Assembly (NCBI RefSeq): GCF_025822765.1
Contig: NZ_JACKUK010000016.1
Span: forward strand, 2,458-66,457
Length of the DNA: 64,000 bases
Direction of reading: 5' to 3'
Origin: Mycobacterium barrassiae
Lineage (GTDB): Bacteria > Actinomycetota > Actinomycetes > Mycobacteriales > Mycobacteriaceae
This document shows, piece by piece, positions 39,647-50,673 of this stretch (position 1 is the first letter of the stretch; each line of letters starts with the position of its first letter). The position numbers were made by a program, and so were the translations under genes. The notes under the pieces were generated by a model that searched no databases, was not told the DNA's origin, and was given only the letters and a program-made list of their open reading frames with translations.

Positions 39647-40909
39647 ATGAGCCCAGACGACCTGATCCTGGTGAGCATCGACGACCACGTCGTCGAGCCG
39701 CCCGACATGTTCCTCAACCACGTGCCGGAGAAGTACAAGGAGGAGGCCCCGATCGTCGTCACCGACGACAAGGGAGTCGATCAGTGGATGTATCAGGGTC
39801 GGCCGCAGGGCGTCAGCGGGCTGAACGCGGTGGTGTCCTGGCCGGCCGAGGAGTGGGGCCGCGACCCCGCCGGTTTCGCCGAGATGCGGCCCGGCGTGTA
39901 CGACGTGCACGAGCGGGTCCGGGACATGAACCGCAACGGCATCCTGGCGTCGATGTGCTTCCCGACATTCACGGGCTTCTCCGCAAGGCACCTCAACATG
40001 ACGCGCGAGAACGTCACCTTGGTGATGGTGTCGGCCTACAACGACTGGCATATCGACGAATGGGCCGGGTCCTACCCGGATCGCTTCATTCCGATCGCGA
40101 TCCTGCCGACGTGGAATCCGGAGGCGATGTGCGCCGAGATCCGCCGCGTCGCCGCGAAGGGCTGCCGGGCGGTCACGATGCCGGAATTGCCACATCTGGA
40201 AGGCCTTCCGAGTTATCACGACGAGGACTACTGGGGCCCGGTGTTCACCACCCTCTCAGAGGAGAACGTGGTGATGTGCCTGCACATCGGCACCGGGTTC
40301 GGCGCGATCAGCATGGCGCCGAACGCACCGATCGACAATCTCATCATTCTGGCCACCCAGGTGTCGGCGATGTGTGCGCAAGATCTGCTGTGGGGTCCTG
40401 CGATGCGCAATTACCCGGATCTGAAGTTCGCCTTCTCCGAGGGCGGAATCGGTTGGATTCCTTTCTATTTGGATCGCAGCGACCGGCACTACACGAACCA
40501 GAAGTGGCTGCGCCGCGACTTCGGTGACAAGCTGCCGTCCGACGTGTTCCGCGAGCATTCCCTGGCCTGCTACGTCACCGACAAGACGTCGCTGAAACTG
40601 CGCCACGAGATCGGTATCGACATCATCGCCTGGGAGTGCGACTACCCGCACTCGGACTGCTTCTGGCCCGATGCGCCCGAGCAGGTGCTGGCCGAGCTGA
40701 CCGCCGCGGGCGCCGACGACAGCGACATCAACAAGATCACGTGGCAGAACGCGTGCAACTTCTTCACGTGGGATCCGTTCAAGCTGACGCCGCGCGAGCA
40801 GGCGACGGTAAAAGCTCTGCGCGCCAAGGCAGCCGACGTCGATGTGTCGATCCGGCCGCGCGCCGAGTGGGCACGGCTCTACCACGAGAAGCAGCTCGCG
40901 AAGGCGTAA
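39647..40909 (+). CDS. Amidohydrolase-2 family metal-dependent hydrolase/decarboxylase
   Basis: A 420-residue TIM-barrel protein of the ACMSD/LigW-like amidohydrolase family. It begins VSIDDHVVEPPDMF, where the usual DxHxx metal motif has an Asp-His pair, and has the metal-site regions CLHIGTGFGAI, FSEGGIGWIPFYLDR and WECDYPHSDCFWPDAP. Family members decarboxylate or hydrolyse aromatic and cyclic acids. The substrate is not known; the divergent AraC and nearby transporters suggest uptake and use of an organic acid. ATG 39647 has only 25 bp upstream to the AraC start. Confidence 0.85.
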   Translation: MSPDDLILVSIDDHVVEPPDMFLNHVPEKYKEEAPIVVTDDKGVDQWMYQGRPQGVSGLNAVVSWPAEEWGRDPAGFAEMRPGVYDVHERVRDMNRNGILASMCFPTFTGFSARHLNMTRENVTLVMVSAYNDWHIDEWAGSYPDRFIPIAILPTWNPEAMCAEIRRVAAKGCRAVTMPELPHLEGLPSYHDEDYWGPVFTTLSEENVVMCLHIGTGFGAISMAPNAPIDNLIILATQVSAMCAQDLLWGPAMRNYPDLKFAFSEGGIGWIPFYLDRSDRHYTNQKWLRRDFGDKLPSDVFREHSLACYVTDKTSLKLRHEIGIDIIAWECDYPHSDCFWPDAPEQVLAELTAAGADDSDINKITWQNACNFFTWDPFKLTPREQATVKALRAKAADVDVSIRPRAEWARLYHEKQLAKA

Positions 40910-40912
40910 GCG

Positions 40913-41230
40913 TCAGTCGAGCACTGCGACGAGGCGGCCGACGACATCGCCGGTCGTGAGTCGTTCGATGGCGTCGGGTATGTCGTCGAAGCCGATCTCG
41001 GATGTGTGGATTGCCAAGTCGCCTTTGGCGATGAGGTCAAGCACCGTTTCCAGATCCTGTACGCGTCCGCCGCGGGCGCCGCGGAGCGTGACGGCCTTGA
41101 GCACCAACTCCGCGGTGGAGATCGTCGCCTCGTTGCGCCCGAGCCCCACCTGGATGACACGCCCGCCCGGCCGTACCGCCGAAATGGCGCCGGCGGTGGT
41201 GGTGCGCGCCACCAGTTGCCATGTCTTCAC
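40913..41230 (-). pseudogene. Zinc-type alcohol dehydrogenase C-terminal remnant
   Basis: The reading frame from GTG 41230 encodes 105 residues that match only the last third of medium-chain dehydrogenases: AVRPGGRVIQVGLGRNEATI, LVLKAVTLRGARGGR and AIERLTTGDVVGRLVAVLD. The zinc-binding and catalytic N-terminal domain and the GxGxxG motif are absent, so it cannot be a working dehydrogenase. The GTG overlaps the MFS stop, which is suspiciously neat and may let the fragment still be translated. It ends three bases from the convergent amidohydrolase. Confidence 0.82.
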
Positions 41231-42513
41231 GAGGACACCGCACGTGTGTTGCCCTCGGGAAGGAACCACGCCGACACCGCGGAGATGACCGACACCACAA
41301 CGAGATAGGCGACGATCGAGTTGCTCGTCTTCGTCGCGGCGTACAGCGCTGCCGCGATCGTCGGCGCGAAAGCGGAACCGAGCACCTGCGACAGCGTGTA
41401 GCCGATCGATACGCCGCTGTACCGAACGTCGGGGTCGAACGCGAGGCTGAACAGCGAACCCGTCACCCCCGCGGCGGGTGCCATCGCAAACCCGAACACC
41501 AGCAGCAGAGCCGCCAGGAACAGCAGCGGCTTACCGGTATTGATCAACGCAAATGCCGGTGCGATCGAAAGGCCCATCAGCACGACGCCCGACAGAAAGA
41601 CCGGCTTGCGGCCGTAGGTGTCCGACAGTGCGCCGAAGATCGGGTAGGTCACCACCGCCACCACGGCGGCGACAAACACGCCAAAGAGTGCCTGTGTCCG
41701 GTCGATTCCGGCGACGGTCGTGCCGTACGACACGAGATACGCCACACAGATGTACGCGAACACGCCCTGTGACAGGTATGCGCCGGCGACGAGCAGAATC
41801 TGCTTCCAATGCTTGCGGAACGCATCGGCGATCGGCACTCGAGCGACGGCCGATCGTTTCGTCAGCGCATCGAAGTCCGGACTCTCGGACAGCGAAAGGC
41901 GGATCACCAGGCCGATGGCGATCAGAACGGCGCTCGCGAGGAACGGTATCCGCCATCCCCACGCCATGAACTGCTCGTCGGGAAGCAGGGAGATGGTGTA
42001 GAAGGCCAGTGTCGCGGTCGCAGTACCGGCGGGAGCGCCCATCTGCGGAAACGCCCCGTACAGGCCCTTGCGTTCTGCCGACGCGTGTTCGACGGCCATG
42101 AGCGTCGCCCCACCCCATTCGCCACCGACCGCGAACCCCTGCGCAAGACGCAACAGCGTCAACAGGATCGGGGCGGCGAGGCCGATGTGGGAGAAGGTGG
42201 GCAGTAGCCCCATCAGCACCGTGGCGGTGCCCATGATGAGCAGCGAATAGACGAGCATGCGCTTGCGCCCCACGCGATCACCGAAGTGGCCGAAAACGAT
42301 TCCGCCCAGCGGCCTGGCGACAAAGCCGACCCCGAACGTCGCGAACGACAGCAACAGCCCCGATGCCGGTGAGACGTTGGGGAAGAACAGTTTCGGGAAG
42401 ACCAGTGCCGCGGCGGTGCCGTAGATGAGGAAGTCGTAGAACTCGACCGTGGTGCCGATGAAGCTCGCCAGTGCCACCCGCAGCGGAGAGGTGGCCCGTT
42501 TCGGTGTCGACAT
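41227..42513 (-). CDS. MFS transporter, metabolite:H+ symporter type
   Basis: A 428-residue protein with about 12 hydrophobic segments. The motifs FIGTTVEFYDFLIYGTAAAL and GHFGDRVGRKRML are typical of the MHS subfamily (relatives of the shikimate, alpha-ketoglutarate and proline/betaine symporters). It should import a small organic acid or compatible solute with protons. It is 115 bp from a second MHS gene on the same strand and is followed by the alcohol dehydrogenase fragment. Confidence 0.93.
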   Translation of the reverse strand: MSTPKRATSPLRVALASFIGTTVEFYDFLIYGTAAALVFPKLFFPNVSPASGLLLSFATFGVGFVARPLGGIVFGHFGDRVGRKRMLVYSLLIMGTATVLMGLLPTFSHIGLAAPILLTLLRLAQGFAVGGEWGGATLMAVEHASAERKGLYGAFPQMGAPAGTATATLAFYTISLLPDEQFMAWGWRIPFLASAVLIAIGLVIRLSLSESPDFDALTKRSAVARVPIADAFRKHWKQILLVAGAYLSQGVFAYICVAYLVSYGTTVAGIDRTQALFGVFVAAVVAVVTYPIFGALSDTYGRKPVFLSGVVLMGLSIAPAFALINTGKPLLFLAALLLVFGFAMAPAAGVTGSLFSLAFDPDVRYSGVSIGYTLSQVLGSAFAPTIAAALYAATKTSNSIVAYLVVVSVISAVSAWFLPEGNTRAVSS

Positions 42514-42628
42514 GTCCGGTCCCTTAGATCAGTCGCGATCCTTGGCCGCTGCGCGCGCGTCCCTCATCGCGGGCAAGCATAGGCAGAACGGCAATCCTGC
42601 GACGGACTACCGAGCTATCTCGCGTGCG

Positions 42629-43948
42629 CTATGTGCGCACCGTATGCCGCAGCGGCTGAGCGGCCGTCTCCCGCATGGTCATCACGGTGGCGAGGGTGAT
42701 GATCGCCGCGGCGATGACGTAGTAGGCGGGTGCGGTCACGTTGCCGGTCCGGTCCACCAGCCAGGTCGCCACGTACGGTGCGGTGCCGCCGAACACGGCG
42801 ACGGACACGTTGTAACCGATCGAATAGCCGCTGGAGCGCACCCGGGTCGCGAACAGTTCCGCTCCTGCCGCCAACGACGCGGATACGAAGACCGCCTCGA
42901 TGGCGGCCAGGCATGCGTGCGCCGCGATCGCCGCGGCCAGTGACCCGGTGTTGAGCAACATGAACAGCGGATAGGCGAATACCGCGAATCCGACCGCGCC
43001 CGCGATCAGCAGAGGTTTGCGGCCGACGCGGTCCGACAGCGCACCCAGCGGCGGGATGAGGATGATCGCGACGATGCTGGCGATGGTGATCGAGACGAAG
43101 GCATTGGTCTTGGTGAACTCAAGCGTCTTGGTGAAATACGTTGGCAGGTAGGTGAAGACGACATAGAACCCGACGTTGTGAATAACCACCAGACCGGCGA
43201 TCTGCAGGATCGGTCGCCACGACGTCGTGAGCGCCTCGCGCAGCGGCGAGGACGCGACCTCGCCTTCGTCGCGCAGGGTCTCGAACTCGGGGGTGTCCCC
43301 GAGTCGCAGCCGGATGTAGAGGCCGACCACGCCCAACACGCCGGCGATGAGGAAGGGGATCCGCCAACCGTAGGACTCCATTGCCGTTGCGGGCAGTAGT
43401 GTTTCCAGCCCGGTGACGGTCAGCGAGCCCAGCAGGAAGCCGACGACGACCGACCAAACCAGGAAGGACACCACGAACCCTCGGTGCCTATCGGGTGCGA
43501 ACTCCGCAAGATAGCACGCGCCGCTGCCGTATTCGCCGCCCGCCGAAAAGCCCTGCACGCAGCGGAGTAACAACAGCAGCAGGGGCGCGGCGACGCCGAT
43601 GGACTCGTAGCTCGGCACCAGGCCGATGATGAATGTCGACCCCGACATCAGGATGATGACAAGTGCCAGCACCCGTTGCCGGCCGATCCGGTCGCCGAGT
43701 GGGCCGAAGAAGAATCCGCCGAGCGGTCGCATGAAGAAGGCGGCGGCGAAGACGGCGAAGGTGCTGAGGAGTGCCGCTGTCTCGTCGCCGGAGGGGAAGA
43801 ACTTGTCGGCGATGTATGTCGCGAGAGTGCTGTAGATCGCGAAGTCGTACCACTCGACCGTGTTGCCGATTGCGGCACCGCGCACCGCTTTTCGGACCAT
43901 CTTGGGGTCGCTGTCGCGTCGGCGGTGGGGCGCCTCATGGATGGTCAT
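42629..43948 (-). CDS. MFS transporter, metabolite:H+ symporter type (second)
   Basis: A 439-residue MHS transporter. The opening [19 protein letters not shown] and the loop [14 protein letters not shown] are diagnostic. It overlaps the DUF1445 gene start region by 14 bp, so it is translated with it. Two different MHS pumps in a row point to import of related acids for the neighbouring catabolic genes; the ligand is not known. Confidence 0.93.
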   Translation of the reverse strand: MTIHEAPHRRRDSDPKMVRKAVRGAAIGNTVEWYDFAIYSTLATYIADKFFPSGDETAALLSTFAVFAAAFFMRPLGGFFFGPLGDRIGRQRVLALVIILMSGSTFIIGLVPSYESIGVAAPLLLLLLRCVQGFSAGGEYGSGACYLAEFAPDRHRGFVVSFLVWSVVVGFLLGSLTVTGLETLLPATAMESYGWRIPFLIAGVLGVVGLYIRLRLGDTPEFETLRDEGEVASSPLREALTTSWRPILQIAGLVVIHNVGFYVVFTYLPTYFTKTLEFTKTNAFVSITIASIVAIILIPPLGALSDRVGRKPLLIAGAVGFAVFAYPLFMLLNTGSLAAAIAAHACLAAIEAVFVSASLAAGAELFATRVRSSGYSIGYNVSVAVFGGTAPYVATWLVDRTGNVTAPAYYVIAAAIITLATVMTMRETAAQPLRHTVRT

Positions 43949-44744
43949 GACCCTCCTTGATGTCGAAGTCGAGGTGGCGTCGATCAGTGACGAACATGTG
44001 GCCGGGTGCGTGAAAGATCGCCAGTGGCGGCCGTGCCTCGATGGCGACGGCCTGCGGGGTTACGCCGCAAGCCCAGAAGACAGGCACTTCATCAGCACCG
44101 ACTCGTACCGCGTCGCCGAAGTCCGGTTTCGCCAGGTCGTCGATGCCGATTTCGGTCGGGTCGCCGATATGTACCGGGGCGCCGTGCATGGCGGGAAACC
44201 GGGCGGAGATCTCGACGACGCGGGGGATGGCGTCGGGCGGGAACGGTCGCATCGACACCACCAGCGGACCGTCGAACGCACCCGCGGGACTGCAGCGCCG
44301 GTCGGTGACGTACATCGGTACGTTCACACCCTGTACCTGGTGTGCGATCGGCAGACCGGCGGCGGCCAGCGCCCATTCGAACGTGAACGAGCACCCGAGC
44401 AGGAACGCCACCAGATCCGTCCGCCAGTGCTCGGTGATGTCGGTCGGCTCGCAGATCAGCTGACCATTCCGGAATACCCGGTAGCGGGGCAGGTCGGTCC
44501 GCAGATCGGCGTCGGGGGCGAGAGCCCTCGGGTGCGGTGACCCGGTGTCGGGCACCTCGAGCAGCGGACACGGTTTCGGGTTGCGAACACAGAACCGGAG
44601 GAAGTCGAGTGCTTCGTCAGCAGGCAGGATCACGAGGTTGGCCTGCGCGAAACCCGGCGCGAGCCCACTCGTGGGGCCGGTGTGCTCGCCGGCCCGAATG
44701 CGGAGGCGATCAGCGGCAGGGGTCTGCGCAGCCCGCAAGGTCAT
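43935..44744 (-). CDS. DUF1445 / D-glutamate cyclase-like putative hydro-lyase
   Basis: A 269-residue protein of the DUF1445 family, whose members include mammalian D-glutamate cyclase, YcsI-like proteins and putative hydro-lyases. Visible family landmarks: [36 protein letters not shown] and [13 protein letters not shown]. In other bacteria such genes lie next to transporters and oxoprolinase genes; here the MHS transporter follows with an overlap. Reaction unproved. Confidence 0.85.
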   Translation of the reverse strand: MTLRAAQTPAADRLRIRAGEHTGPTSGLAPGFAQANLVILPADEALDFLRFCVRNPKPCPLLEVPDTGSPHPRALAPDADLRTDLPRYRVFRNGQLICEPTDITEHWRTDLVAFLLGCSFTFEWALAAAGLPIAHQVQGVNVPMYVTDRRCSPAGAFDGPLVVSMRPFPPDAIPRVVEISARFPAMHGAPVHIGDPTEIGIDDLAKPDFGDAVRVGADEVPVFWACGVTPQAVAIEARPPLAIFHAPGHMFVTDRRHLDFDIKEGHDHP

Positions 44745-44773
44745 ACACGTGCATTCCCCTTCGCGCGGGAGAC

Positions 44774-46231
44774 CTAACCTGCAGGTGCGGAGATCTCCGT
44801 CGGGACCGAACGCCCGCGCAGGATCTCAGAACCGTGCGGCGCCCAGTGCGCGCGTTCCGCTTCGGCTGCCTGCTCGATCGCGGCGCCGGAACACAGCACC
44901 CTGCCGACATGGTCCTTGGCGAGGTCGGCAAGCCGCGCGGCCTCGTTGACGGCGTCGCCGACGACGGTGTATTCGTAGCGGTTCTCCGCGCCGATATTGC
45001 CGGCGAACACCGGGCCTGCTGAGACACCGATGCCGAAATCAACAGGGAGTCTGCGGAGTTCGACAGCGAGGTTGCGGGCGGTTGCCAGTGCCGCCGACGC
45101 TGGATCGTCCGTCCGCAGCGGCGCGCCGAAAACGGCGAGCACCGCGTCACCCTGGAACTTGTTGACCAGTCCGTTGTTTGCATCGACCTGGTCGACGACC
45201 ATCCGAAAGAATTCGTTGAGCACGGCCGCGACCTCGTGTGGTTCACGCGACGCCGCGAGTTGTGTCGAGCCGACCAGATCGATGAACAGAATCGCGACGT
45301 TTCGCTCGTCGCCGGACACCGATTCGTTCTCGTCGATGGCGCGGCGCACCACCTCTTCGCCGACATGGCGGCCGAACAGATCCCGTAGCCGTTCGCGTTC
45401 CCGCAATCCGGCGACCATTCGGTTGAATCCGGTTTGCAGCCGCCCGATTTCGGACCATTCGTAGACATCCAACGTCCGGTCGATCTCGCCGCGCTCCACC
45501 TCGGCCATGGCGTCAACGACCTCACGCAGCGGATCCGAGATCGAGATGGACACCAGAATCATCGCCCGAAGTCCGAGCACCACGGCGACGAGGGCCAGCA
45601 CCAGCAGTGCGAGCTCTATCTGCGTGGTCTTCTGGATGATCCATCCGTTTGCCCGCATCGTCAGCAGCGAGGCGATGGCCACGCCGGGCAGAGCCGTGCA
45701 CACGGCCCACATGATCAGCATCCTGGCCCGTACGCCAGGGGCCGTGCTCGGAGTGATGTCGCTGAAATCCCGTGTCAGACCTGCGAGTAGCGGGCGCAGG
45801 GTGCGCAGGGTGAACAGGAAGCCGGTGCAGACTGTGGCGATGGCGCCGAACAGGATGGCCGAGGCGATCACGACTTGTAGCTCGGCTGGCGCACGGAGGT
45901 TCAACGGCACCATGACCGCGGCACCGACGATCCACGGCGCGACCGTGATCGCCGATTGCCAGCGCATGATTTTCAGCGCGGACCTTCGCTCGGCATCCGT
46001 GGGATCTCGCACCCCGAGCCACCGCAGCGTCGGCGCGATGATGAGGACGGCCCCCACCGCGACGATCACGGTTCCGACGATGATCACCGCCACGGCGGCG
46101 AAGGCGATCGTCGGCGTGGCCCTGCCGCGACCGGTGAGCGAGATGACCAGCGCGGCGACTTCTGCCGTCGTCAGTAGATACGCGAACGTGAGCCCGGCGG
46201 CATACCGAATGAGCAGCCTGCGGGGCTTCAC
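44774..46231 (-). CDS. Membrane class III adenylate cyclase with HAMP domain (second)
   Basis: A 485-residue cyclase with six hydrophobic spans in the first ~240 residues, HAMP linker (SDPLREVVDAMAEVERGEID), and a cyclase domain with LFIDLVGSTQLAA, NKFQGDAVLAVFG and EYTVVGDAVNEAARL, so all metal, Lys, Asp, Asn and Arg positions are kept. It is a close relative of the one at 5-7 kb and of Rv1318c-1320c. It begins 13 bp after the stop of the 104-residue protein gene, so it may belong to the acyl-CoA operon on the minus strand. Confidence 0.92.
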   Translation of the reverse strand: MKPRRLLIRYAAGLTFAYLLTTAEVAALVISLTGRGRATPTIAFAAVAVIIVGTVIVAVGAVLIIAPTLRWLGVRDPTDAERRSALKIMRWQSAITVAPWIVGAAVMVPLNLRAPAELQVVIASAILFGAIATVCTGFLFTLRTLRPLLAGLTRDFSDITPSTAPGVRARMLIMWAVCTALPGVAIASLLTMRANGWIIQKTTQIELALLVLALVAVVLGLRAMILVSISISDPLREVVDAMAEVERGEIDRTLDVYEWSEIGRLQTGFNRMVAGLRERERLRDLFGRHVGEEVVRRAIDENESVSGDERNVAILFIDLVGSTQLAASREPHEVAAVLNEFFRMVVDQVDANNGLVNKFQGDAVLAVFGAPLRTDDPASAALATARNLAVELRRLPVDFGIGVSAGPVFAGNIGAENRYEYTVVGDAVNEAARLADLAKDHVGRVLCSGAAIEQAAEAERAHWAPHGSEILRGRSVPTEISAPAG

Positions 46232-46244
46232 ATGGCCGAAGGTA

Positions 46245-46559
46245 TCAGTCGCTCGCGGGCAGCGGCTTGGCTTCCTTGAGTGACAGTGGAGTCGTGCCGA
46301 CGGACAGCGTGCCCGCGCCGGCCTTGGTCACCAGCACCTCGGCGCCGGACTCGTCGACGTAGCGCTTGCCCATCGCATTGCCGTCGGAGAACGCCGGATC
46401 GATCGTGGCGTCGGCAGACTTCTCCGGATCTTTCTGACTGTCGAGCGGCACCATCGGAACCCCGCCCGCGCGCAGGTCGTCGAGGCTGTCGCTGCTGCGC
46501 ACGACGATCACCTGGGTGTCGCAGACCTGGCTCTGCAGTCGCGTGCCGTTCTTGATCAT
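46245..46559 (-). CDS. Small conserved protein of unknown function
   Basis: A 104-residue protein without a known domain. It opens MIKNGTRLQSQVCDTQVIVV and has a single cysteine, followed by a conserved-looking DDLRAGGVPMVPL and a lysine-rich C-terminus. An AAGGAG box is well placed before the ATG. It lies 13 bp after the acyl-CoA synthetase gene and 13 bp before the cyclase gene, so it is part of the same minus-strand transcript. A role with the acyl-CoA pathway is inferred only from position. Confidence 0.75.
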   Translation of the reverse strand: MIKNGTRLQSQVCDTQVIVVRSSDSLDDLRAGGVPMVPLDSQKDPEKSADATIDPAFSDGNAMGKRYVDESGAEVLVTKAGAGTLSVGTTPLSLKEAKPLPASD

Positions 46560-46572
46560 GTTCGGCTCCTTG

Positions 46573-48063
46573 TTAATTCGAGGCTGTCAGTTCCTGAACC
46601 AGTTCGCGACGCAGCACCTTGCCGGTCGCGTTGGTCGGTAGTTCGTTCCGGAATACCACGCGGTCGGGAGTACGCGAACCCCGCAGGTGAGCGCGCACGT
46701 GCTCGCGGAGTTCATCGGGGTCAGGTGTGGAGTCGCCGTCGGGCACCACCACCGCGACGATGATCTGGCCCCACTGGGGATCCTCGGGTCCGACGACCGC
46801 GCAGTCGCGCACCAGCGGATGTTCGACGAGGACGTCCTCGATCTCGGCCGGCGCGATGTTCTCGCCGCCGCGGATGATCGTGTCGTCGGAGCGGCCACCG
46901 ATGAACAGGTACCCCTCCTCGTCGAGCATGGCGATGTCCTTGGTGGGGAACCACCCCTCGGCGTCGAGTACGGACCCGATCTCGGCGTAGCGGCCCGACA
47001 CCTGTTCGCCGCGCACGAAAAGCTCACCCGTTTCGCCGGGGCCGAGGACTTCGCCGGCCTCACTGCGGATCTGCACCTCGACCCCGGGGACCGGTTGGCC
47101 GACGGAGCCCAGTCGCCGGATGACCGAATCGTCGGAGGAGGCCAAGGCTGCGCGGTGATCGTCGGGGCCGAGTACGGCGATCGTCGAACTCGTCTCGGTA
47201 AGGCCGTAGGCATTGGCGAAGCCGACATCGGGCAACAGCCCAAGTGCTTTGCGCACCAACGGAAGTGCGACCTTCGACCCGCCGTATGCCAGGTTGCGCA
47301 GAGTGGGCAACTCGACCGGATCTGCTTCCAGCGCCGATACGATGCGATCCAGCATCGTCGGTACGACGGTCGCTGAGGTGACGCCTTCGTCGCGGACCAG
47401 ACGCACCCATTCCGCCGCGTCGAACTGCGGCAGGTACACCATCTTTCGGCCGGCATACAGATTCGACAGCGCGGCGCTGACCCCTGCGATGTGGTACGGC
47501 GGCACACAGATCAACGCCGCATCGGCGGGCTCGGCGCCGTCGAACTCGACCGTCCCGGTGATATAGCTGGTCAGGTTGTTGTGAGTGAGCTCAACGGCTT
47601 TGGGGCGCGATGTGGTGCCCGACGTGAACAGCACCACCCCGACGTCGTCGGGGTCGGCGAACTCGGCGGCCGGTTCGGCGGTGCGGGCCGCCGCGATGAA
47701 CTCGTCAGAGCTGATCACCTGCTTGCCTGCTCCCGCGACGACGTCGAGATACTCCGCGTCCGCGACCACCAGCGGTTGCGGGAGGCGGTCGATCAGTTCG
47801 CGCAGGCCGTCGGCGCTCAGCCGGTAGTTGAGCGGTGTGACGGCTGCGCCCGCGCGCGCCGAGGAGAACAGCAGCAGAGGCAACATCGCGCCGCCGAGTC
47901 CGACGTAGGCCACGTGAGAGGTGCCGGCAGCCGTGATGACACCCGCGCCGCCGTCGGCGAGCTGGCTCAGTTCGGCTGTGGTGAGCCGCATCTCGCCGGA
48001 CACCAGTGCCGTCCGGTCCGGGTTTGTGGAGGCTGCCATCTCCAGCAGCAATGAGATGCTCAT
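46573..48063 (-). CDS. Acyl-CoA synthetase (AMP-forming)
   Basis: A 496-residue FadD-type ligase. The P-loop is GVVLFTSGTTSRPKAVELTH, then VPPYHIAGVSAALSNLYAG, NAYGLTETSSTIAVLGPDD, and the C-terminal GRSDDTIIRGGENIAPAEIE with ATGKVLRRELVQEL bearing the catalytic lysine. It activates a free acid to its CoA thioester; the chain type cannot be read from sequence. Its ATG overlaps the SDR stop (ATGA). Part of the minus-strand arm of the acyl-CoA island. Confidence 0.92.
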   Translation of the reverse strand: MSISLLLEMAASTNPDRTALVSGEMRLTTAELSQLADGGAGVITAAGTSHVAYVGLGGAMLPLLLFSSARAGAAVTPLNYRLSADGLRELIDRLPQPLVVADAEYLDVVAGAGKQVISSDEFIAAARTAEPAAEFADPDDVGVVLFTSGTTSRPKAVELTHNNLTSYITGTVEFDGAEPADAALICVPPYHIAGVSAALSNLYAGRKMVYLPQFDAAEWVRLVRDEGVTSATVVPTMLDRIVSALEADPVELPTLRNLAYGGSKVALPLVRKALGLLPDVGFANAYGLTETSSTIAVLGPDDHRAALASSDDSVIRRLGSVGQPVPGVEVQIRSEAGEVLGPGETGELFVRGEQVSGRYAEIGSVLDAEGWFPTKDIAMLDEEGYLFIGGRSDDTIIRGGENIAPAEIEDVLVEHPLVRDCAVVGPEDPQWGQIIVAVVVPDGDSTPDPDELREHVRAHLRGSRTPDRVVFRNELPTNATGKVLRRELVQELTASN

Positions 48064-48893
48064 GGTTTGTCGACGAAGATATCAAGGATGGGGTCATCGC
48101 CACCGCCGTAGCTGGACAAATCAGTGATACCCGCCGATGCGAGGGCCTCGACATCGATGAAGCATTTTCCGTTGACCTCCGCAGCAGGGCGGGTCAGGAT
48201 CGCCACCGCCGCGTCGCCCATGATCTGGGGATCGCGTGACCGGGCCAGCATCTCCTTGAAGCCGGGCGCGTTGGCGACCGCGGCCGTAGCGATGTACGTC
48301 TCGGGCCAGAGGCAGCTGAATCCGATGTCGGAATCGGCATACTCCGCCGCCCAGCCCAGCGACAGCAACGTCATCCCGTACTTGGACAAGGTGTAGGACG
48401 GATGTGCACCCAGCCAGTGCGGGTTCATGTTCAGCGGGGGCGCCAGCGTGATGACGTGTGCGTTCGGGGACTTCCGCAGGTGGGGGAGCGCCGCCTTGGT
48501 CAGGAGGAACGTCCCGCGCACGTTGATGTCCATCATCAGATCGAACTTCTTGGCGGCCAGTTCCTCGGTCGGTTCGGTGGCGATGGCGCTGGCGTTGTTG
48601 ATGACGATGTCTATGCCGCCGAAGTGCTCGACGGCCGCCTCCACCGCGCGCTGTACATCCTCTTCCTTGCGCACGTCGCCGACGACCGCGACGCCCTTTC
48701 CGCCCGCGGCCTCCACGTCGGCCACGGCGGTGTGCACGGTGCCGGGCAGCTTGGGGTGGGGTTCGGACGTTTTCGCCAGAAGAACGACGTTCGCACCCTG
48801 CTTTGCCGCGCCCAGAGCGATCGCCAGTCCGATGCCGCGGCTGCCGCCAGAGACCACGAGCGTGCGATCGGTGAACGGTGCTGGGCTCGTCAT
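48060..48893 (-). CDS. Short-chain dehydrogenase, HSDL2-like
   Basis: A 277-residue SDR with the NADP-binding GGSRGIGLAIALGAAKQGAN, NNASAIA and the catalytic YxxxK in SYTLSKYGMTLLSL. The nucleophile-side segment ITLAPPLNMNPHW resembles human HSDL2, a peroxisomal hydroxyacyl/steroid-type enzyme. It heads the minus-strand operon with the FadD and shares a 202-bp divergent promoter region with the mutase. A role in oxidising a 3-hydroxyacyl-CoA or related intermediate is probable. Confidence 0.9.
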   Translation of the reverse strand: MTSPAPFTDRTLVVSGGSRGIGLAIALGAAKQGANVVLLAKTSEPHPKLPGTVHTAVADVEAAGGKGVAVVGDVRKEEDVQRAVEAAVEHFGGIDIVINNASAIATEPTEELAAKKFDLMMDINVRGTFLLTKAALPHLRKSPNAHVITLAPPLNMNPHWLGAHPSYTLSKYGMTLLSLGWAAEYADSDIGFSCLWPETYIATAAVANAPGFKEMLARSRDPQIMGDAAVAILTRPAAEVNGKCFIDVEALASAGITDLSSYGGGDDPILDIFVDKP

Positions 48894-49095
48894 GGGCCTC
48901 CTCGGGATGCGCGGTGCTTGGATTCTACTTGGACTCTAAAGGACCGGTAGTGGCGTTCTCATTCTAGGCAAGTGCCATAATCGCTGTTTACTGGGCCTTC
49001 GATCGCGTTCTGGATGCTGCCGCGGGTCCTGCTGACTGCACATTTGCGGCGTGCGGTATTGGCATTCTCATTTTTTGCAAGTACGTTATCGAGTG
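48894..49095. promoter_or_regulatory. Divergent promoter region of the acyl-CoA island with repeated element
   Basis: This 202-bp region between the SDR and the mutase holds two copies of a ~33-bp direct repeat starting TGGCGTTCTCATT (48951) and TGGCATTCTCATT (49060), each followed by GCAAGT. ATTCTCA is the half-site of the palindrome seen at 53542 and 59287, so a shared regulator is likely. There is no ORF I support here. Confidence 0.6.

Positions 49096-50672
<1,577 letters not shown>

Positions 50673-50673
<1 letters not shown>

Noticed and set aside
40913-41230. Insertion sequence as the cause of the dehydrogenase truncation
   Set aside because: No transposase, inverted terminal repeats or target duplication is seen at the junction.
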